IMG/VR virus record: IMGVR_UViG_3300032286_001304
Location: 1-64,000 of that record
Strand: one strand, 5' to 3'
Length of the DNA: 64,000 nt
Source of the DNA: a virus
This document shows, in pieces, positions 14,126 to 22,497 of this stretch. The translations under genes and the position numbers were made by a program. The stretch's first letter is position 1; the number at the start of each line of letters is the position of its first letter. The notes under the pieces are model-generated. The model was given only the letters and a program-made list of their open reading frames with translations, made no database searches and was not told the origin of the DNA.

Positions 14126-14668
14126 TTATCTATATTCCTTTTTTAAGAGTCTCCATCTGTTGCTATCAACTTCTTTGTCCCCACGATCTATACTGTTAAT
14201 GATTTCCACCACTTTGTCAAGCGAATCGTGAAAATATTTATGCGGTATCGTGCCGAATAGCCATAAAGGTAATGTTTTGATTCCTTGATTTGCAATAACA
14301 AAGATAGGACGTTTGATTGAATTAGCGTGAAATAATTCTTCCCAACTGCCACAGGTAGGTTTATTTACATCATAAAAGAAAATAATCGCATCGGATTTAT
14401 CGACCATAGATAAATCATAAGAACGAATTTCTTTCATATGTTTTGCTAGTTTTTCATAATTACCATCTTCGCGCCATTTTTTTAGTTTAGTTTGGTATTC
14501 ACCCGATTCTTGAATATCTTTTACGAAAACTTTATTAACTGGGTCAAACCATTTAATTCCAACGTGCTTTAATTTTTCTTTTAATTCGTTACGCCAGCCA
14601 GCTCCACAATCTTTTTCGCATTCCATCGGGCCTACTTGATAAATGCGAATGCCTTTTAATAAATTCAT
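14126..14668 (-). CDS. Nucleoside 2-deoxyribosyltransferase-like protein
   Basis: 180 aa with the family pattern: substrate loop near the N-terminus (RIYQVGPMECEKDCGAGWR), a helix, DLSMVDKSDAIIFFYD, and CGSWEELFHAN, where the Glu of the GSWEE segment matches the catalytic Glu region of 2-deoxyribosyltransferases. This family exchanges bases on deoxynucleosides for salvage. The neighbour is dNMP kinase (10 nt away), consistent with nucleotide metabolism. Confidence 0.7.
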   Translation of the reverse strand: MNLLKGIRIYQVGPMECEKDCGAGWRNELKEKLKHVGIKWFDPVNKVFVKDIQESGEYQTKLKKWREDGNYEKLAKHMKEIRSYDLSMVDKSDAIIFFYDVNKPTCGSWEELFHANSIKRPIFVIANQGIKTLPLWLFGTIPHKYFHDSLDKVVEIINSIDRGDKEVDSNRWRLLKKEYR

Positions 14669-14677
14669 ATTGTTTAT

Positions 14678-15232
14678 TTAAATTAAATATTTTTTGTAAA
14701 CTTCTTCTACGATTGGTTGAAGAGCAACTAAATCAGGTGTTGTCTCCCAAGTCAAGGTGTAATTCGACATTTTTTCAAGCTCTGGAATATGTTTAGTTTC
14801 TTCTTCGGTTGGTTCTGGCCCACCGACACGAACAATATTCAATAAGAAAAATTGATTTCCATATTTATTTTTAAGATAATCTGCTTCATTTTTAAATCTA
14901 ACGTCGCAAATACAATGGATTAAATTATTATTTTTATCCATTTTATCCCATGTATCTATCGCATTTATAACTTCTTTTACCCAATGTAAAGGGTCAATTT
15001 CTCGCCAAGCACATCCATAAGCAATCATAATAGGGCGCAATCGTTCTTTAATATCACCATCTAATGTATGAATATCAGCATTAAATTTATCTCTAAATAA
15101 ATCAGATAAGTCACCTTTTAGCGCATTTGCAAATGCGTAATTAATTACTTGTTTAGAGGTAACTCGTTTCAAGACGTTGGCAAAAGTATCTTTTCCTGCG
15201 CGGCGTGCGCCTGTAATTCCTATGTATTTCAT
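14678..15232 (-). CDS. Deoxynucleoside monophosphate kinase
   Basis: 184 aa with a Walker A loop GARRAGKDTFA (residues 7-17), as in T4 gp1-type dNMP kinases. A conserved WREIDPLHWVKEV region and ICDVRFKNEAD follow, in the place where the family has its Asp-x-Arg motif. It would phosphorylate dNMPs to dNDPs for the phage dNTP pool. Confidence 0.82.
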   Translation of the reverse strand: MKYIGITGARRAGKDTFANVLKRVTSKQVINYAFANALKGDLSDLFRDKFNADIHTLDGDIKERLRPIMIAYGCAWREIDPLHWVKEVINAIDTWDKMDKNNNLIHCICDVRFKNEADYLKNKYGNQFFLLNIVRVGGPEPTEEETKHIPELEKMSNYTLTWETTPDLVALQPIVEEVYKKYLI

Positions 15233-15271
15233 TTTATTTATTTTAAAAATTTTTCTGAATAGTAATAATCT

Positions 15272-15499
15272 TTAAGAAAAAGCAATATGGCTTGTTTCAT
15301 TCACACGATAAACTGAAAGTCCATTCCATTTAGGGCGTGGTGGATAACTTGCCATTTGAGTTGCTAACTTTGGCATTTTTTCAATTTCTCTTAACAATAG
15401 ACTTTCTTCTCTAGTTCCAAGGTATAACGCAGAAGGTTGAGGATGTCCTTCTGTTATGTATTTATTAAATGCGTTATAAATAAGTTCGTTAATATTCAT
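15272..15499 (-). CDS. Small hypothetical protein, 75 aa
   Basis: Begins MNINELIYNAFNKYIT. Contains PSALYLGTREESLLL, then a Pro-rich turn (SYPPRPKWNGLSVYRV). The pattern resembles small phage proteins built around a YLG-type strand. 2 nt from the upstream gene. Function unknown. Confidence 0.6.
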   Translation of the reverse strand: MNINELIYNAFNKYITEGHPQPSALYLGTREESLLLREIEKMPKLATQMASYPPRPKWNGLSVYRVNETSHIAFS

Positions 15500-15501
15500 A
15501 T

Positions 15502-15720
15502 TTATTTTAAATTTTCCACTATTGATAGAATTTTTAATAAATTGCTATCTTCAGCAACATGCAAAAATCCACGGCAATGACGAGGTTCTTTATTTAAAAT
15601 CCATTTACAGTCAATACCATTTTCAGTTTCTACCTCTATGTGCCAAATTCCTCCTTCATATTCTCCAGAAAGAATAACTTGATTTGCTTTTGTATTAAAA
15701 TAACAATCAGCAATTTTCAT
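15502..15720 (-). CDS. Small hypothetical protein, 72 aa
   Basis: Beta-rich (KIADCYFNTKANQVILSGEY; WHIEVETENGID) with a C-terminal helix (DSNLLKILSIVENL). Separated from neighbours by 2 and 13 nt. Unrecognised. Confidence 0.6.
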   Translation of the reverse strand: MKIADCYFNTKANQVILSGEYEGGIWHIEVETENGIDCKWILNKEPRHCRGFLHVAEDSNLLKILSIVENLK

Positions 15721-15733
15721 ATTGTATAATACT

Positions 15734-16069
15734 TTAATCTAAAATAGAAAAATCCGTATCACAACAAATTTCTCCTGCTCTCAATAAATCAAATTTAAAT
15801 AGAACTTTTTCAACTTCTCCAATTGCCTTGAATCCATTCTTAGTCTTTACAAACAAATGCTTTTTTGCAAGTTCATCTGTTAAAAAATTCAAAATCAATG
15901 GATTTAATGTAATGAAATCAACATCTATTTCTATTAGATGCTTTATCCATCCATCAATAATTTTTTCAAAATAGTTTTTAGAGTCTTCGTTAAAACTATT
16001 AAAATAGCTGAAAAAATCGCAATCATTTAAACAGATGCTATCAGGCGCATGAAGCCAATAAATTTTCAT
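15734..16069 (-). CDS. Hypothetical protein, 111 aa
   Basis: Begins MKIYWLHAPDSICLNDC. Four cysteines and many aromatic residues; no clear fold. ATGA overlap with the upstream phosphoesterase gene indicates co-translation. Confidence 0.6.
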   Translation of the reverse strand: MKIYWLHAPDSICLNDCDFFSYFNSFNEDSKNYFEKIIDGWIKHLIEIDVDFITLNPLILNFLTDELAKKHLFVKTKNGFKAIGEVEKVLFKFDLLRAGEICCDTDFSILD

Positions 16070-16665
16070 ATTTTTTTAAATTCTATTCCTTTGTGAGCTA
16101 GTATTGCATATTTACTTTGGTTCCTTACATCACCAACTTGCCATATCACGCAGTCGGTGTCAACAAAATTATGAACACATTGCTTATGGGTATGCCCGCC
16201 AATTACTGCATAATAATCATCAATTTCTGGAAAATCTTCTTGAAAATCTCTTTCGGTATATTCGTTCGGATTTATAAAGTCCCACAAAGATTTAGGTTTT
16301 GAATGTAATAAGAGATATTTTTTACCATTAAATAATAATTTATAATATATTTTAAATTTAGTGGAAACTAAATTATAAGTTTCTTGGTCTAAACCGTATT
16401 TCCACCATTCACGTATTACAACAAGATCATGATTGCCAAGGCAAAAATGCCAGTCATTAATATTTTTCTTTAGCCATTCCGCTGTTCCTTTATTATTTTC
16501 ATTTAATGTTGGAAAATTTTGTTCATTTGTAAATGAAAAAAGGTCTCCAAGAAAAAAACGAGTTTTTATTTCTGGGTATTTATTTTTTATTATATCTAAT
16601 TTGTCATATTTGCAATGACAATCAGAAGCAATAAGAATTTGTTGATTATTTACTTCAATATCCAT
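16066..16665 (-). CDS. Calcineurin-like metallophosphoesterase
   Basis: Start at 16665 (MDIEVNNQQILIAS), immediately after the upstream stop; an in-frame ATG at 16710 would overlap the neighbour. The dimetal motifs are complete: DCHCKYD (D-x-H), FFLGDLF, CLGNHD and IGGHTHKQ. 199 aa, the size of single-domain phosphoesterases of the ApaH/PP2A type. Possible substrates are phosphoproteins, diadenosine polyphosphates or nucleic-acid ends; not resolvable. Tandem with a second phosphoesterase. Confidence 0.82.
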   Translation of the reverse strand: MDIEVNNQQILIASDCHCKYDKLDIIKNKYPEIKTRFFLGDLFSFTNEQNFPTLNENNKGTAEWLKKNINDWHFCLGNHDLVVIREWWKYGLDQETYNLVSTKFKIYYKLLFNGKKYLLLHSKPKSLWDFINPNEYTERDFQEDFPEIDDYYAVIGGHTHKQCVHNFVDTDCVIWQVGDVRNQSKYAILAHKGIEFKKI

Positions 16666-16666
16666 A

Positions 16667-17497
16667 TTAATTAATCCATCCATTATATTGCCAACCAGTT
16701 TCTTCAACAATATTTAACTCCCCAGAGATAGTAGATTTAAATTCTATTTTACCAGAACTATCCAATAACGCATAAGTAGTTTGTCCACCATCAATACAAA
16801 AACTTTTTCCTTTAAATCTAATCGTATTATGATTTTGTGTATGTCCAATTAATTGTGGGCCAATCTCTTCGTTATCAGTAAATTCTTCTAAAAAGTCTAA
16901 CCAACAAGGCCCACCCGCTTTTAATTGTCCTCCCCTAGCTTCTCCGCATCCAAATAAATGAGATGGTTTAATTGAGATAGAATTAAATGAATCCTTTGAT
17001 TCATCCCATAAAGAATTTAAGTTTTCTTCTCTTGTTTTATAAAAATTCCAAAAAGATGGATGAAATCCTGCATGAGAAATTAAGTAACCACCAAATTCAC
17101 AAAATAATTGATATTTTTGGTAGTCTTCCCATTTGAAGATTTTATTTATCTCTATAGATTTGCTATTCGTGAATCCCGAACAAGAATTAATTATATTATG
17201 TTTATGTGAATATTTGCTATTCGCAAGCCATGATTCAGCATAAGATAAAAGGTGATTTCCAATTAAGCAAGTGCTTGGGCCAAATTTTCCATTAACAAGG
17301 TCAACAGCAAAACGCGCAGTTTCTTTAATACCAGAAATCTTATCAGTAGATTCATGAGTATCAAATTCATCACCAGCAAAAATAATATGGTCATAATTAT
17401 CTTTTTCTAGTTCAAGAATGTGTTTTACCCATTTTATATTCTGGTGATAGTCACTGAACAACAATACTTTGTTCGCTTTAACCTGATATGTTTTCAT
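16667..17497 (-). CDS. Calcineurin-like metallophosphoesterase
   Basis: 276 aa. Metal motifs: LFSDYHQN (D-x-H), IFAGDEFD, CLIGNH (without the usual following Asp), LISHAGFHP and LIGHTQNHN, then CIDGGQ. It resembles the PrpA/ApaH side of the family. Fewer than 2 nt separate it from the second phosphoesterase, so the two are a tandem pair. A promoter-like TTGACT with GTAAAT/TAAATG lies 5-30 nt upstream. Confidence 0.8.
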   Translation of the reverse strand: MKTYQVKANKVLLFSDYHQNIKWVKHILELEKDNYDHIIFAGDEFDTHESTDKISGIKETARFAVDLVNGKFGPSTCLIGNHLLSYAESWLANSKYSHKHNIINSCSGFTNSKSIEINKIFKWEDYQKYQLFCEFGGYLISHAGFHPSFWNFYKTREENLNSLWDESKDSFNSISIKPSHLFGCGEARGGQLKAGGPCWLDFLEEFTDNEEIGPQLIGHTQNHNTIRFKGKSFCIDGGQTTYALLDSSGKIEFKSTISGELNIVEETGWQYNGWIN

Positions 17498-17501
17498 GCC
17501 T

Positions 17502-17531
17502 CATTTACGCATCTTTTTTATCTAAAGTCAA
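17502..17531 (-). promoter_or_regulatory. Possible promoter upstream of the phosphoesterase pair
   Basis: Minus strand TTGACT with TAAATG 18 nt away (or GTAAAT at 17 nt). The predicted start falls at or next to the ATG at 17497, implying almost no leader. Confidence 0.4.
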
Positions 17532-17539
17532 CTGATTTT

Positions 17540-17707
17540 TTACCAAAATCCCAAATTCCTTCCAGCATTTGCAATAATAAAAAAGCAAGTTATAACATGA
17601 AGAAACCACCAAAAAGTTCTAATCAAAGCAGCTATATCTGATTCAGTTGTATTTTCAGAGATTTTAGATCCCATTGTTTTTGCCCAAATTGACCAAATTT
17701 TTTTCAT
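17540..17707 (-). CDS. Small single-span membrane protein, 55 aa
   Basis: Start at 17707 (MKKIWSIWAKTMGSK), preferred over 17728 because the latter overlaps the upstream gene. One hydrophobic span (TFWWFLHVITCFFIIANA, about residues 30-48) with a soluble N-terminal arm. Unrecognised. Confidence 0.5.
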   Translation of the reverse strand: MKKIWSIWAKTMGSKISENTTESDIAALIRTFWWFLHVITCFFIIANAGRNLGFW

Positions 17708-17715
17708 TTTATTTT

Positions 17716-18027
17716 TTATCCGATACAATTAAAGTTTGCAATATTATCAAAATTTTTGCCTTTCGGACGAGAACATTCACACCAATAACCATCCCAATTT
17801 TCTTTATCGGTGTCAATCCATTTATACCATTGAATATCTTGAGCATGGGCATAAATACCCTGTTCCTGTTTTTCAATTACAAGATATTCGTATAGACATT
17901 CTTGCATTGAACCACGATTATGCAACGCCGCTCCGCGAGCAGCGGATTCGTTAAAGAAAAATCCAAAACATCTGGACATATCGCGTTTAGAATCAGTAAG
18001 GGCAGTTATTGTATATATTTCGTTCAT
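17716..18027 (-). CDS. Hypothetical protein, 103 aa
   Basis: Begins MNEIYTITALTDSKRD. Contains RCFGFFFNESAARGAALHNRG and a Trp/Tyr-rich end (WYKWIDTDKENWDGYWCECSRP). The early part resembles small phage proteins with a strand-helix pattern for adapting surface loops, but no family is recognised. 8 nt from the methyltransferase gene. Confidence 0.6.
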   Translation of the reverse strand: MNEIYTITALTDSKRDMSRCFGFFFNESAARGAALHNRGSMQECLYEYLVIEKQEQGIYAHAQDIQWYKWIDTDKENWDGYWCECSRPKGKNFDNIANFNCIG

Positions 18028-18034
18028 TTTTTGA

Positions 18035-18778
18035 CTAATTATTTAATAGATTTAATCTTTCCTCTGCAATATTAATATATTTCTTTAATAATTCACTTCC
18101 TACATAATGCCTTCCGAGTCTCTTGCTTACAACACCAACAGTTCCTGTTCCAAAGAATGGATCGTAAATAATTTCACCTTCCTTTGTAAAATTAACTAGT
18201 ATCTTTTCTACAAGTTCCTCTGGAAAAGTTGCCCCATGTTCTTTAGAAACCTTTTTTCCTCGCTTTATTCTCCATATATTAGATAAAGTTCCGCGAGCAA
18301 AATTTGCTTTCTTAAACTGTCTGGACATTGCATCTTTTTTATTATTAGAAAGTATAATTAGAAACTCAAATTCTGAATTCATCACGCATTCACCCATTGC
18401 TGGTTGTGCGGAAGTTTTATCCCAAATTACAATTTCTTTTATCTTTTCTGAAAATTCCCCCATCAATTTAAAAACCGAAGGTTTATTTCCTGTCACAATT
18501 TGTATATTATAAAATACATAACCTTTTGTTACTCTAAGCAACTCACCTAGAATTTTCTTATGTAGATTAAAATATTCTTCTTGTGGCAAATTATCATCAA
18601 ATCCATCATATTTAGTGGAAAATTCTTTGACAATTTGACGAGAACAATATTTATCCCCCATTATACGAAGATTCATGTTATATGGTGGACTAGTTATAAT
18701 ATGATTAATTGATTCGTTTTCTAGTTTAGATAAGGTATCTAAACAATTTTCGTGATAAATGTAGTCTTTTTCTATCAT
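18035..18778 (-). CDS. DNA methyltransferase (N6-adenine or N4-cytosine, beta type)
   Basis: 247 aa with catalytic motif IV TSPPYN near residue 33 before the SAM-binding motif I region DPFFGTGTVG near residue 210: the beta-class order. A central helix-rich region with WDKTSAQPAMG resembles target-recognition segments. No restriction endonuclease gene is adjacent, so it is an orphan methylase, most likely protecting phage DNA from host restriction. Target sequence cannot be read from the protein. Confidence 0.85.
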   Translation of the reverse strand: MIEKDYIYHENCLDTLSKLENESINHIITSPPYNMNLRIMGDKYCSRQIVKEFSTKYDGFDDNLPQEEYFNLHKKILGELLRVTKGYVFYNIQIVTGNKPSVFKLMGEFSEKIKEIVIWDKTSAQPAMGECVMNSEFEFLIILSNNKKDAMSRQFKKANFARGTLSNIWRIKRGKKVSKEHGATFPEELVEKILVNFTKEGEIIYDPFFGTGTVGVVSKRLGRHYVGSELLKKYINIAEERLNLLNN

Positions 18779-18798
18779 AGCTTATGCTATTTTATTTT

Positions 18799-19326
18799 TT
18801 ATATTTCATTTTTAATATCTTCCGTAGAATCAACATCATTCACACCACAAACTTTTGTCTGGTCAAAAAGATGCATTGTTCCATCTTTATGCATCCAGTC
18901 TCCACGCTCTAAATAAGAACAATATCCGTTATTTTGTCTTCCCATAATATCCCAGCTATCCCAAAAAGGACATAATCCATTTTTATCATAACAATACGGA
19001 CCGGAAGGAATAATATTTTTAACGAAATCCAAATTATCTATTCTAATAGTTCTATATATTGAGTCATTCCACATCTCATAAATCAATCCAGCAATAACCC
19101 AAAATGGTTTATTCTCAAATTTTGCTATAGTCTCTATTGCAAGTTGAATTTCTTCTGGTTCTATTAATTGATCGTCATTCCGCATAGAGAAATTATAATT
19201 TTCCCATTCTCCATTAACCAATCTAGAAATTGAGTATCTAGTTACGCAAACAGACACATCTTTAGAATACCACCCATAATATTTGCAGTAGTTTCTTATA
19301 TTTTTTGGAGGTATTTCGCTATACAT
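18799..19326 (-). CDS. Hypothetical protein, 175 aa
   Basis: Start at 19326 (MYSEIPPKNIRN), 5 nt after the upstream stop. Trp/Tyr-rich with several cysteines (CPFWDSWDIMG; NGYCSYLERGDWMHKDG; CGVNDV). The last third, CxxF-W near GLCP and SYLERGDW, might bind a metal, but spacing fits no standard motif. Unrecognised. Confidence 0.6.
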   Translation of the reverse strand: MYSEIPPKNIRNYCKYYGWYSKDVSVCVTRYSISRLVNGEWENYNFSMRNDDQLIEPEEIQLAIETIAKFENKPFWVIAGLIYEMWNDSIYRTIRIDNLDFVKNIIPSGPYCYDKNGLCPFWDSWDIMGRQNNGYCSYLERGDWMHKDGTMHLFDQTKVCGVNDVDSTEDIKNEI

Positions 19327-19330
19327 ATTT

Positions 19331-19702
19331 TCACCACCAACCATAAATAAAAACTTTCTCCCCATAAGTTGAAGCACCAAGAATTTTTCCAGTCACCTCT
19401 TTGTATGACTGAAAATACTCATCACCATGTTTATTATGGATATAGTCTATAAATTTAATCCAATCCTCTTCTGTTATTGGAATCGCCACGCAATTAAAAT
19501 CTCCTTTTTCATACTCTTCTTTCCAATATTCTTGATCTATCCCACTAGTTTCTTCAATGGATTTTTTTTCATTCCATTTATTTGCCAAGTCGAGATATTT
19601 AATACGCGCTAAATCAATCCACCATTGTTGCAAAGTCCAATCTTTGCGAAAATAAGCTAATTGTTCGCCTTTTTCTGTTCTAATATATGTATCTAAGCCC
19701 AT
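19331..19702 (-). CDS. Hypothetical protein, MGLDTYI family
   Basis: 123 aa beginning MGLDTYIRTEKGEQLAYFRK. Small proteins with an MGLDxY start followed by a YFRK-W segment occur widely in bacteria and phages without known function. C-terminal GEKVFIYGWW. Separated from the downstream gene by 4 nt. Confidence 0.6.
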   Translation of the reverse strand: MGLDTYIRTEKGEQLAYFRKDWTLQQWWIDLARIKYLDLANKWNEKKSIEETSGIDQEYWKEEYEKGDFNCVAIPITEEDWIKFIDYIHNKHGDEYFQSYKEVTGKILGASTYGEKVFIYGWW

Positions 19703-19764
19703 AATAATTTATTTAATTTTTAGTATTAATGAAAAAAAGTTTCTAAAATAATTTAATATCAATA

Positions 19765-20019
19765 TTAAAATCTTCCAACTTTATTATATGTAACATCGAA
19801 AGGATAAGCTGATTTAAAAGTAAATGAAACGTAATAATATGAATTATTAAGCTTATCAAAATAATACCAAGGTTCACCATCTTTATCTTTAATTTCAATT
19901 TGAGAAATAGAGGGACATTTTCCTTTTGGAAATTTGAAATAATCCCAAGCGGAAGATAATTGTTCTTGAGTTACAATCGTATTAATCTGATTTCCTCTCA
20001 GTCTTATATTTTTATTCAT
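19765..20019 (-). CDS. Hypothetical protein, 84 aa
   Basis: Start at 20019 (MNKNIRLRGNQINTI): the longer frame back to 20064 runs through a terminator hairpin and can be excluded. Aromatic, beta-rich (EPWYYFDKLNNSYYYVSF). It is the first gene after a terminator, so it needs its own promoter; a TTGACA at about 20060 is a candidate -35 but no good -10 is visible. Unrecognised. Confidence 0.6.
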   Translation of the reverse strand: MNKNIRLRGNQINTIVTQEQLSSAWDYFKFPKGKCPSISQIEIKDKDGEPWYYFDKLNNSYYYVSFTFKSAYPFDVTYNKVGRF

Positions 20020-20025
20020 AAATTT

Positions 20026-20056
20026 CAATAAAAAGAGCCTGCTATGAACAGGCTCT
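20026..20056 (-). terminator. Rho-independent terminator
   Basis: Minus strand AGAGCCTG-TTCATAG-CAGGCTCT, an 8-bp perfect hairpin followed by TTTTTATTG. One of the strongest terminators in the window. It ends the operon that includes 20082-20531. Confidence 0.85.
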
Positions 20057-20081
20057 AATGTCAATATTTTTTTAAAAAAAG

Positions 20082-20531
20082 TTACTGTTTATTAAATGGA
20101 ATCGACTCGCTATCTAACACAACAATTTGAACTGGCTCCTTTGAACAAGGTTGAACTTGATATGGTTTACGATATTTCCCTTTGACATATCGACACCATT
20201 CATTCCATTTATTAATTTTACCCTTTTTCTTAACATTTATATTTTGCTCAACAGCGGCTCGTAACATACGATTAGGAACTTCGTTGGCATCTACATTCTC
20301 TAATGTCTTAATTAGAAAAGCCTCTGTCTCTGTAATAGCCTTTTTTATTTCATCATTATCTGTTCTAAAAAGAATAACATATTTATTCTTTGCTTTAGGC
20401 CCATTATTACCCTTTTCTTCTTTCTTTTCTTGTTCAATTTCCTCGGCAATTTTAATTACTTTGGAACGTGCAGTGGCATCCAAGCCAGCTTGCACAAGAA
20501 TTTCCGCTAAATCATCTTTTGTAATAGACAT
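20082..20531 (-). CDS. Hypothetical protein, 149 aa
   Basis: N-terminal helix pair (ITKDDLAEILVQAGLDATARSK), a charged linker, then an alpha/beta part (NKYVILFRTDND; RMLRAAVEQNINVKKKG) and a beta C-terminus. It ends 25 nt before a strong terminator, so it is the last gene of its transcript. Unrecognised. Confidence 0.65.
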   Translation of the reverse strand: MSITKDDLAEILVQAGLDATARSKVIKIAEEIEQEKKEEKGNNGPKAKNKYVILFRTDNDEIKKAITETEAFLIKTLENVDANEVPNRMLRAAVEQNINVKKKGKINKWNEWCRYVKGKYRKPYQVQPCSKEPVQIVVLDSESIPFNKQ

Positions 20532-20557
20532 GGTATATTTTATTTGAGTTTTAATGA

Positions 20558-20986
20558 TTAGTTTTTAATGAAACGTGGCTTTTCTGCTGGCCCCTTTTCT
20601 CCATTTGCAATCGCCCCATAATCAAAATTAGGAACATCCATTACAGGCTTATTTGATTTAATCTCAAGGCGATTAATATCAAAATAATGCGAATCTTTTT
20701 GTTTTCCATCCTTATCCATTCCGGGATTTACAATAGCTTGAATACAGCCGTAAAGGTCAAAACTAACGGAAGTTACAATACCAGTAAATCCGGTGACTTT
20801 ATCTTTTACTTTTAAACCTAAAAGACTTAGGTGTTTTTTGATTTGAATTTCCATTTTGTTGTTAATTTCTTTATTGCATTGTGCCTCTACTAGAAGTGTA
20901 TCTTGCTGTTTTACCTTTTCAGAGTCAAGGAGTTTCTTGATATTTTTTGCTATTTTCTCATACATATTCTCTATATTTTTATTCAT
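20558..20986 (-). CDS. Hypothetical protein with SH3-like segment, 142 aa
   Basis: A charged helical N-terminus (residues 1-50) is followed by GLKVKDKVTGFTGIVTSVSFD and QAIVNPGMDKDGK, the pattern of a small SH3/KOW-like barrel found in many phage hypothetical proteins with the GxxVKDKVTGFxGxV signature. Role unknown. Confidence 0.65.
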   Translation of the reverse strand: MNKNIENMYEKIAKNIKKLLDSEKVKQQDTLLVEAQCNKEINNKMEIQIKKHLSLLGLKVKDKVTGFTGIVTSVSFDLYGCIQAIVNPGMDKDGKQKDSHYFDINRLEIKSNKPVMDVPNFDYGAIANGEKGPAEKPRFIKN

Positions 20987-20998
20987 AATATTTAATAT

Positions 20999-21379
20999 TT
21001 AAATTACTTCTTCTAAGATTCGCCAACTTTGGACAGTATTATCGCTAATAATGACCTCTACTGGCATTCCTTTTAATTTATCCACCGAACTTACATTAGC
21101 ATCTTTAAGAATTAAAGAAACTATTTTACAAAGTTTTAACATTTGTTTTTCTCTATCTTTTTCATTCCATTTAGCATTAGGACTACATTCTATTGATTGG
21201 AAATCCCATCCACCATTTATGAAATTACCTGCGCCAAGCCCACTTTTTTGTTCAAAATGCAATGTAAGACCAAAGCATGAGTTTTGATAACCTCCCAAAC
21301 CAAAAGATACATTGGAAATTTTCATAAATTCTTTCTTATGATGTATTGGTAGGTCTTTATGATTTAAAAATTTATACAT
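20999..21379 (-). CDS. Hypothetical protein, 126 aa
   Basis: Begins MYKFLNHKDLPIHHKK. A Gly-rich strand region (NVSFGLGGYQNSCFGLTLHF) is followed by helices with SLILKDANVSSVDKLKGMPVE. The order strand-rich then helix, ending in VQSWRILEEVI, resembles small phage DNA-binding accessory proteins, but no family is recognised. Confidence 0.6.
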   Translation of the reverse strand: MYKFLNHKDLPIHHKKEFMKISNVSFGLGGYQNSCFGLTLHFEQKSGLGAGNFINGGWDFQSIECSPNAKWNEKDREKQMLKLCKIVSLILKDANVSSVDKLKGMPVEVIISDNTVQSWRILEEVI

Positions 21380-21410
21380 TTTTTATTTCTATTCTTATTT
21401 TGATTATATA

Positions 21411-21905
21411 TTATAAATCTCCTTCTATAAATGGGTCAATATCACCATCCTTGTAAGATGAGAGAGTTATAAATCTAGTCCAGTCATTATTTCGATTAAA
21501 ATAAATTGTAGCAGCACGTTTATCAAAAGTTGTATGAATAATATGATAGTTTTTTAAATCAATAGCGTCACTATCTTCTTGCTCCAAACCCACCGACAGA
21601 GTTGCGGATAACATCCAATCTGGTGGGTCTTCATTAAGAAATTCGGCGGTAACATTTTTCTTTAAATAAGGAAAATATATTTCTGTTAATAATTTATTAC
21701 CACCAAAAGATTGATTATCTCCGCCATCAGCATATTTTAACTTATGGAAATGCGGAGCAGAATCCATATCATATCCAGTCCAATTAATATGGAGAATGAT
21801 TTGATGCGTTAAATCACATTTTTGAATTACTCCATTATATATTTTAAATCCGGCTTCTTTTAAAATATCAACTGAATCTTTGTGGATTGAAATGTATGGT
21901 TTCAT
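21411..21905 (-). CDS. Hypothetical protein, 164 aa
   Basis: Start at 21905 (MKPYISIHKDSVDIL), overlapping the upstream stop by one base (TAATG). Mixed alpha/beta with acidic segments (GLEQEDSDAIDLKNYH) and no recognisable motif. Confidence 0.6.
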   Translation of the reverse strand: MKPYISIHKDSVDILKEAGFKIYNGVIQKCDLTHQIILHINWTGYDMDSAPHFHKLKYADGGDNQSFGGNKLLTEIYFPYLKKNVTAEFLNEDPPDWMLSATLSVGLEQEDSDAIDLKNYHIIHTTFDKRAATIYFNRNNDWTRFITLSSYKDGDIDPFIEGDL

Positions 21906-22108
21906 TAATAACAAAAGCCATCAAGAATTTCTCTTAGCGCATAAATTGCTTCTTTTGGTAAAACAATTTCTTGATCATCCTCGCCATGCCCTTGTGAGAT
22001 AGTTACCCAATCAGGATTTGATGGGCAAGTTTTTACAATAATATTCTCAGTGTATTCTTCACTATGCATAAGTGTGAATTGCTTAGTTATTTTTGGTTTC
22101 ATATTCAT
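21905..22108 (-). CDS. Small hypothetical protein, 67 aa
   Basis: Start at 22108 (MNMKPKITKQFTL) or the second ATG at 22102. Beta strands (NIIVKTCPSNPDWVTISQG) then an amphipathic helix (PKEAIYALREILDGF). Overlaps the upstream gene by 26 nt. Unrecognised. Confidence 0.55.
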   Translation of the reverse strand: MNMKPKITKQFTLMHSEEYTENIIVKTCPSNPDWVTISQGHGEDDQEIVLPKEAIYALREILDGFCY

Positions 22109-22493
22109 TGGTAAATTCTATTGGTAGAATAACATTTTCCGGTATCTTTTGGGAAGTAAAAAATGGTCGAATTTGTTCTGGTTTGTATCCAGCCAGCCCC
22201 ATTCCAATTTTAGTCGTCAAGAACTCAAGATGCGGGTTTTTCTCGGCAAAGTCAAGATATTCTTTAATATTTCGTTCAATGTCATAGAGAGGTAGCGTTT
22301 CAATGTCAAAATCCTTAGTTGGCAATGCGTAAGACTGACCTTGTAAACCGCGCCCGACCCCATATTTCGCCCCAAATTTATTTAGAGCAAGTTTTGCCGC
22401 ACCCGCGCCGTGGATGCCTTTTGTATTGCTCCCGAAGACAAAAATTTGATTAGGAGCAAGTTCTTTAATATTTTCTGGTGTATATTTTTTCAT
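22083..22493 (-). CDS. Macrodomain-like protein
   Basis: Start at 22493 (MKKYTPENIKELAPN), just after the upstream stop. The signature FVFGSNTKGIHGAGAAKLA followed by FGAKYGVGRGLQGQSYALPTKD and later TKIGMGLAGYKPEQI matches a family of macrodomain-like proteins common in phages and bacteria. Macrodomains bind or hydrolyse ADP-ribose derivatives; here a role in reversing host ADP-ribosylation or in nucleotide clean-up is inferred, not shown. Confidence 0.72.
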   Translation of the reverse strand: MKKYTPENIKELAPNQIFVFGSNTKGIHGAGAAKLALNKFGAKYGVGRGLQGQSYALPTKDFDIETLPLYDIERNIKEYLDFAEKNPHLEFLTTKIGMGLAGYKPEQIRPFFTSQKIPENVILPIEFTNEYETKNN

Positions 22494-22497
22494 AATT

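Noticed and set aside
20182-20547. Plus-strand 121-codon frame with hydrophobic stretches
   Set aside because: Antisense of the 149-aa minus gene; its hydrophobicity follows from Lys/Glu-rich codons read backwards.
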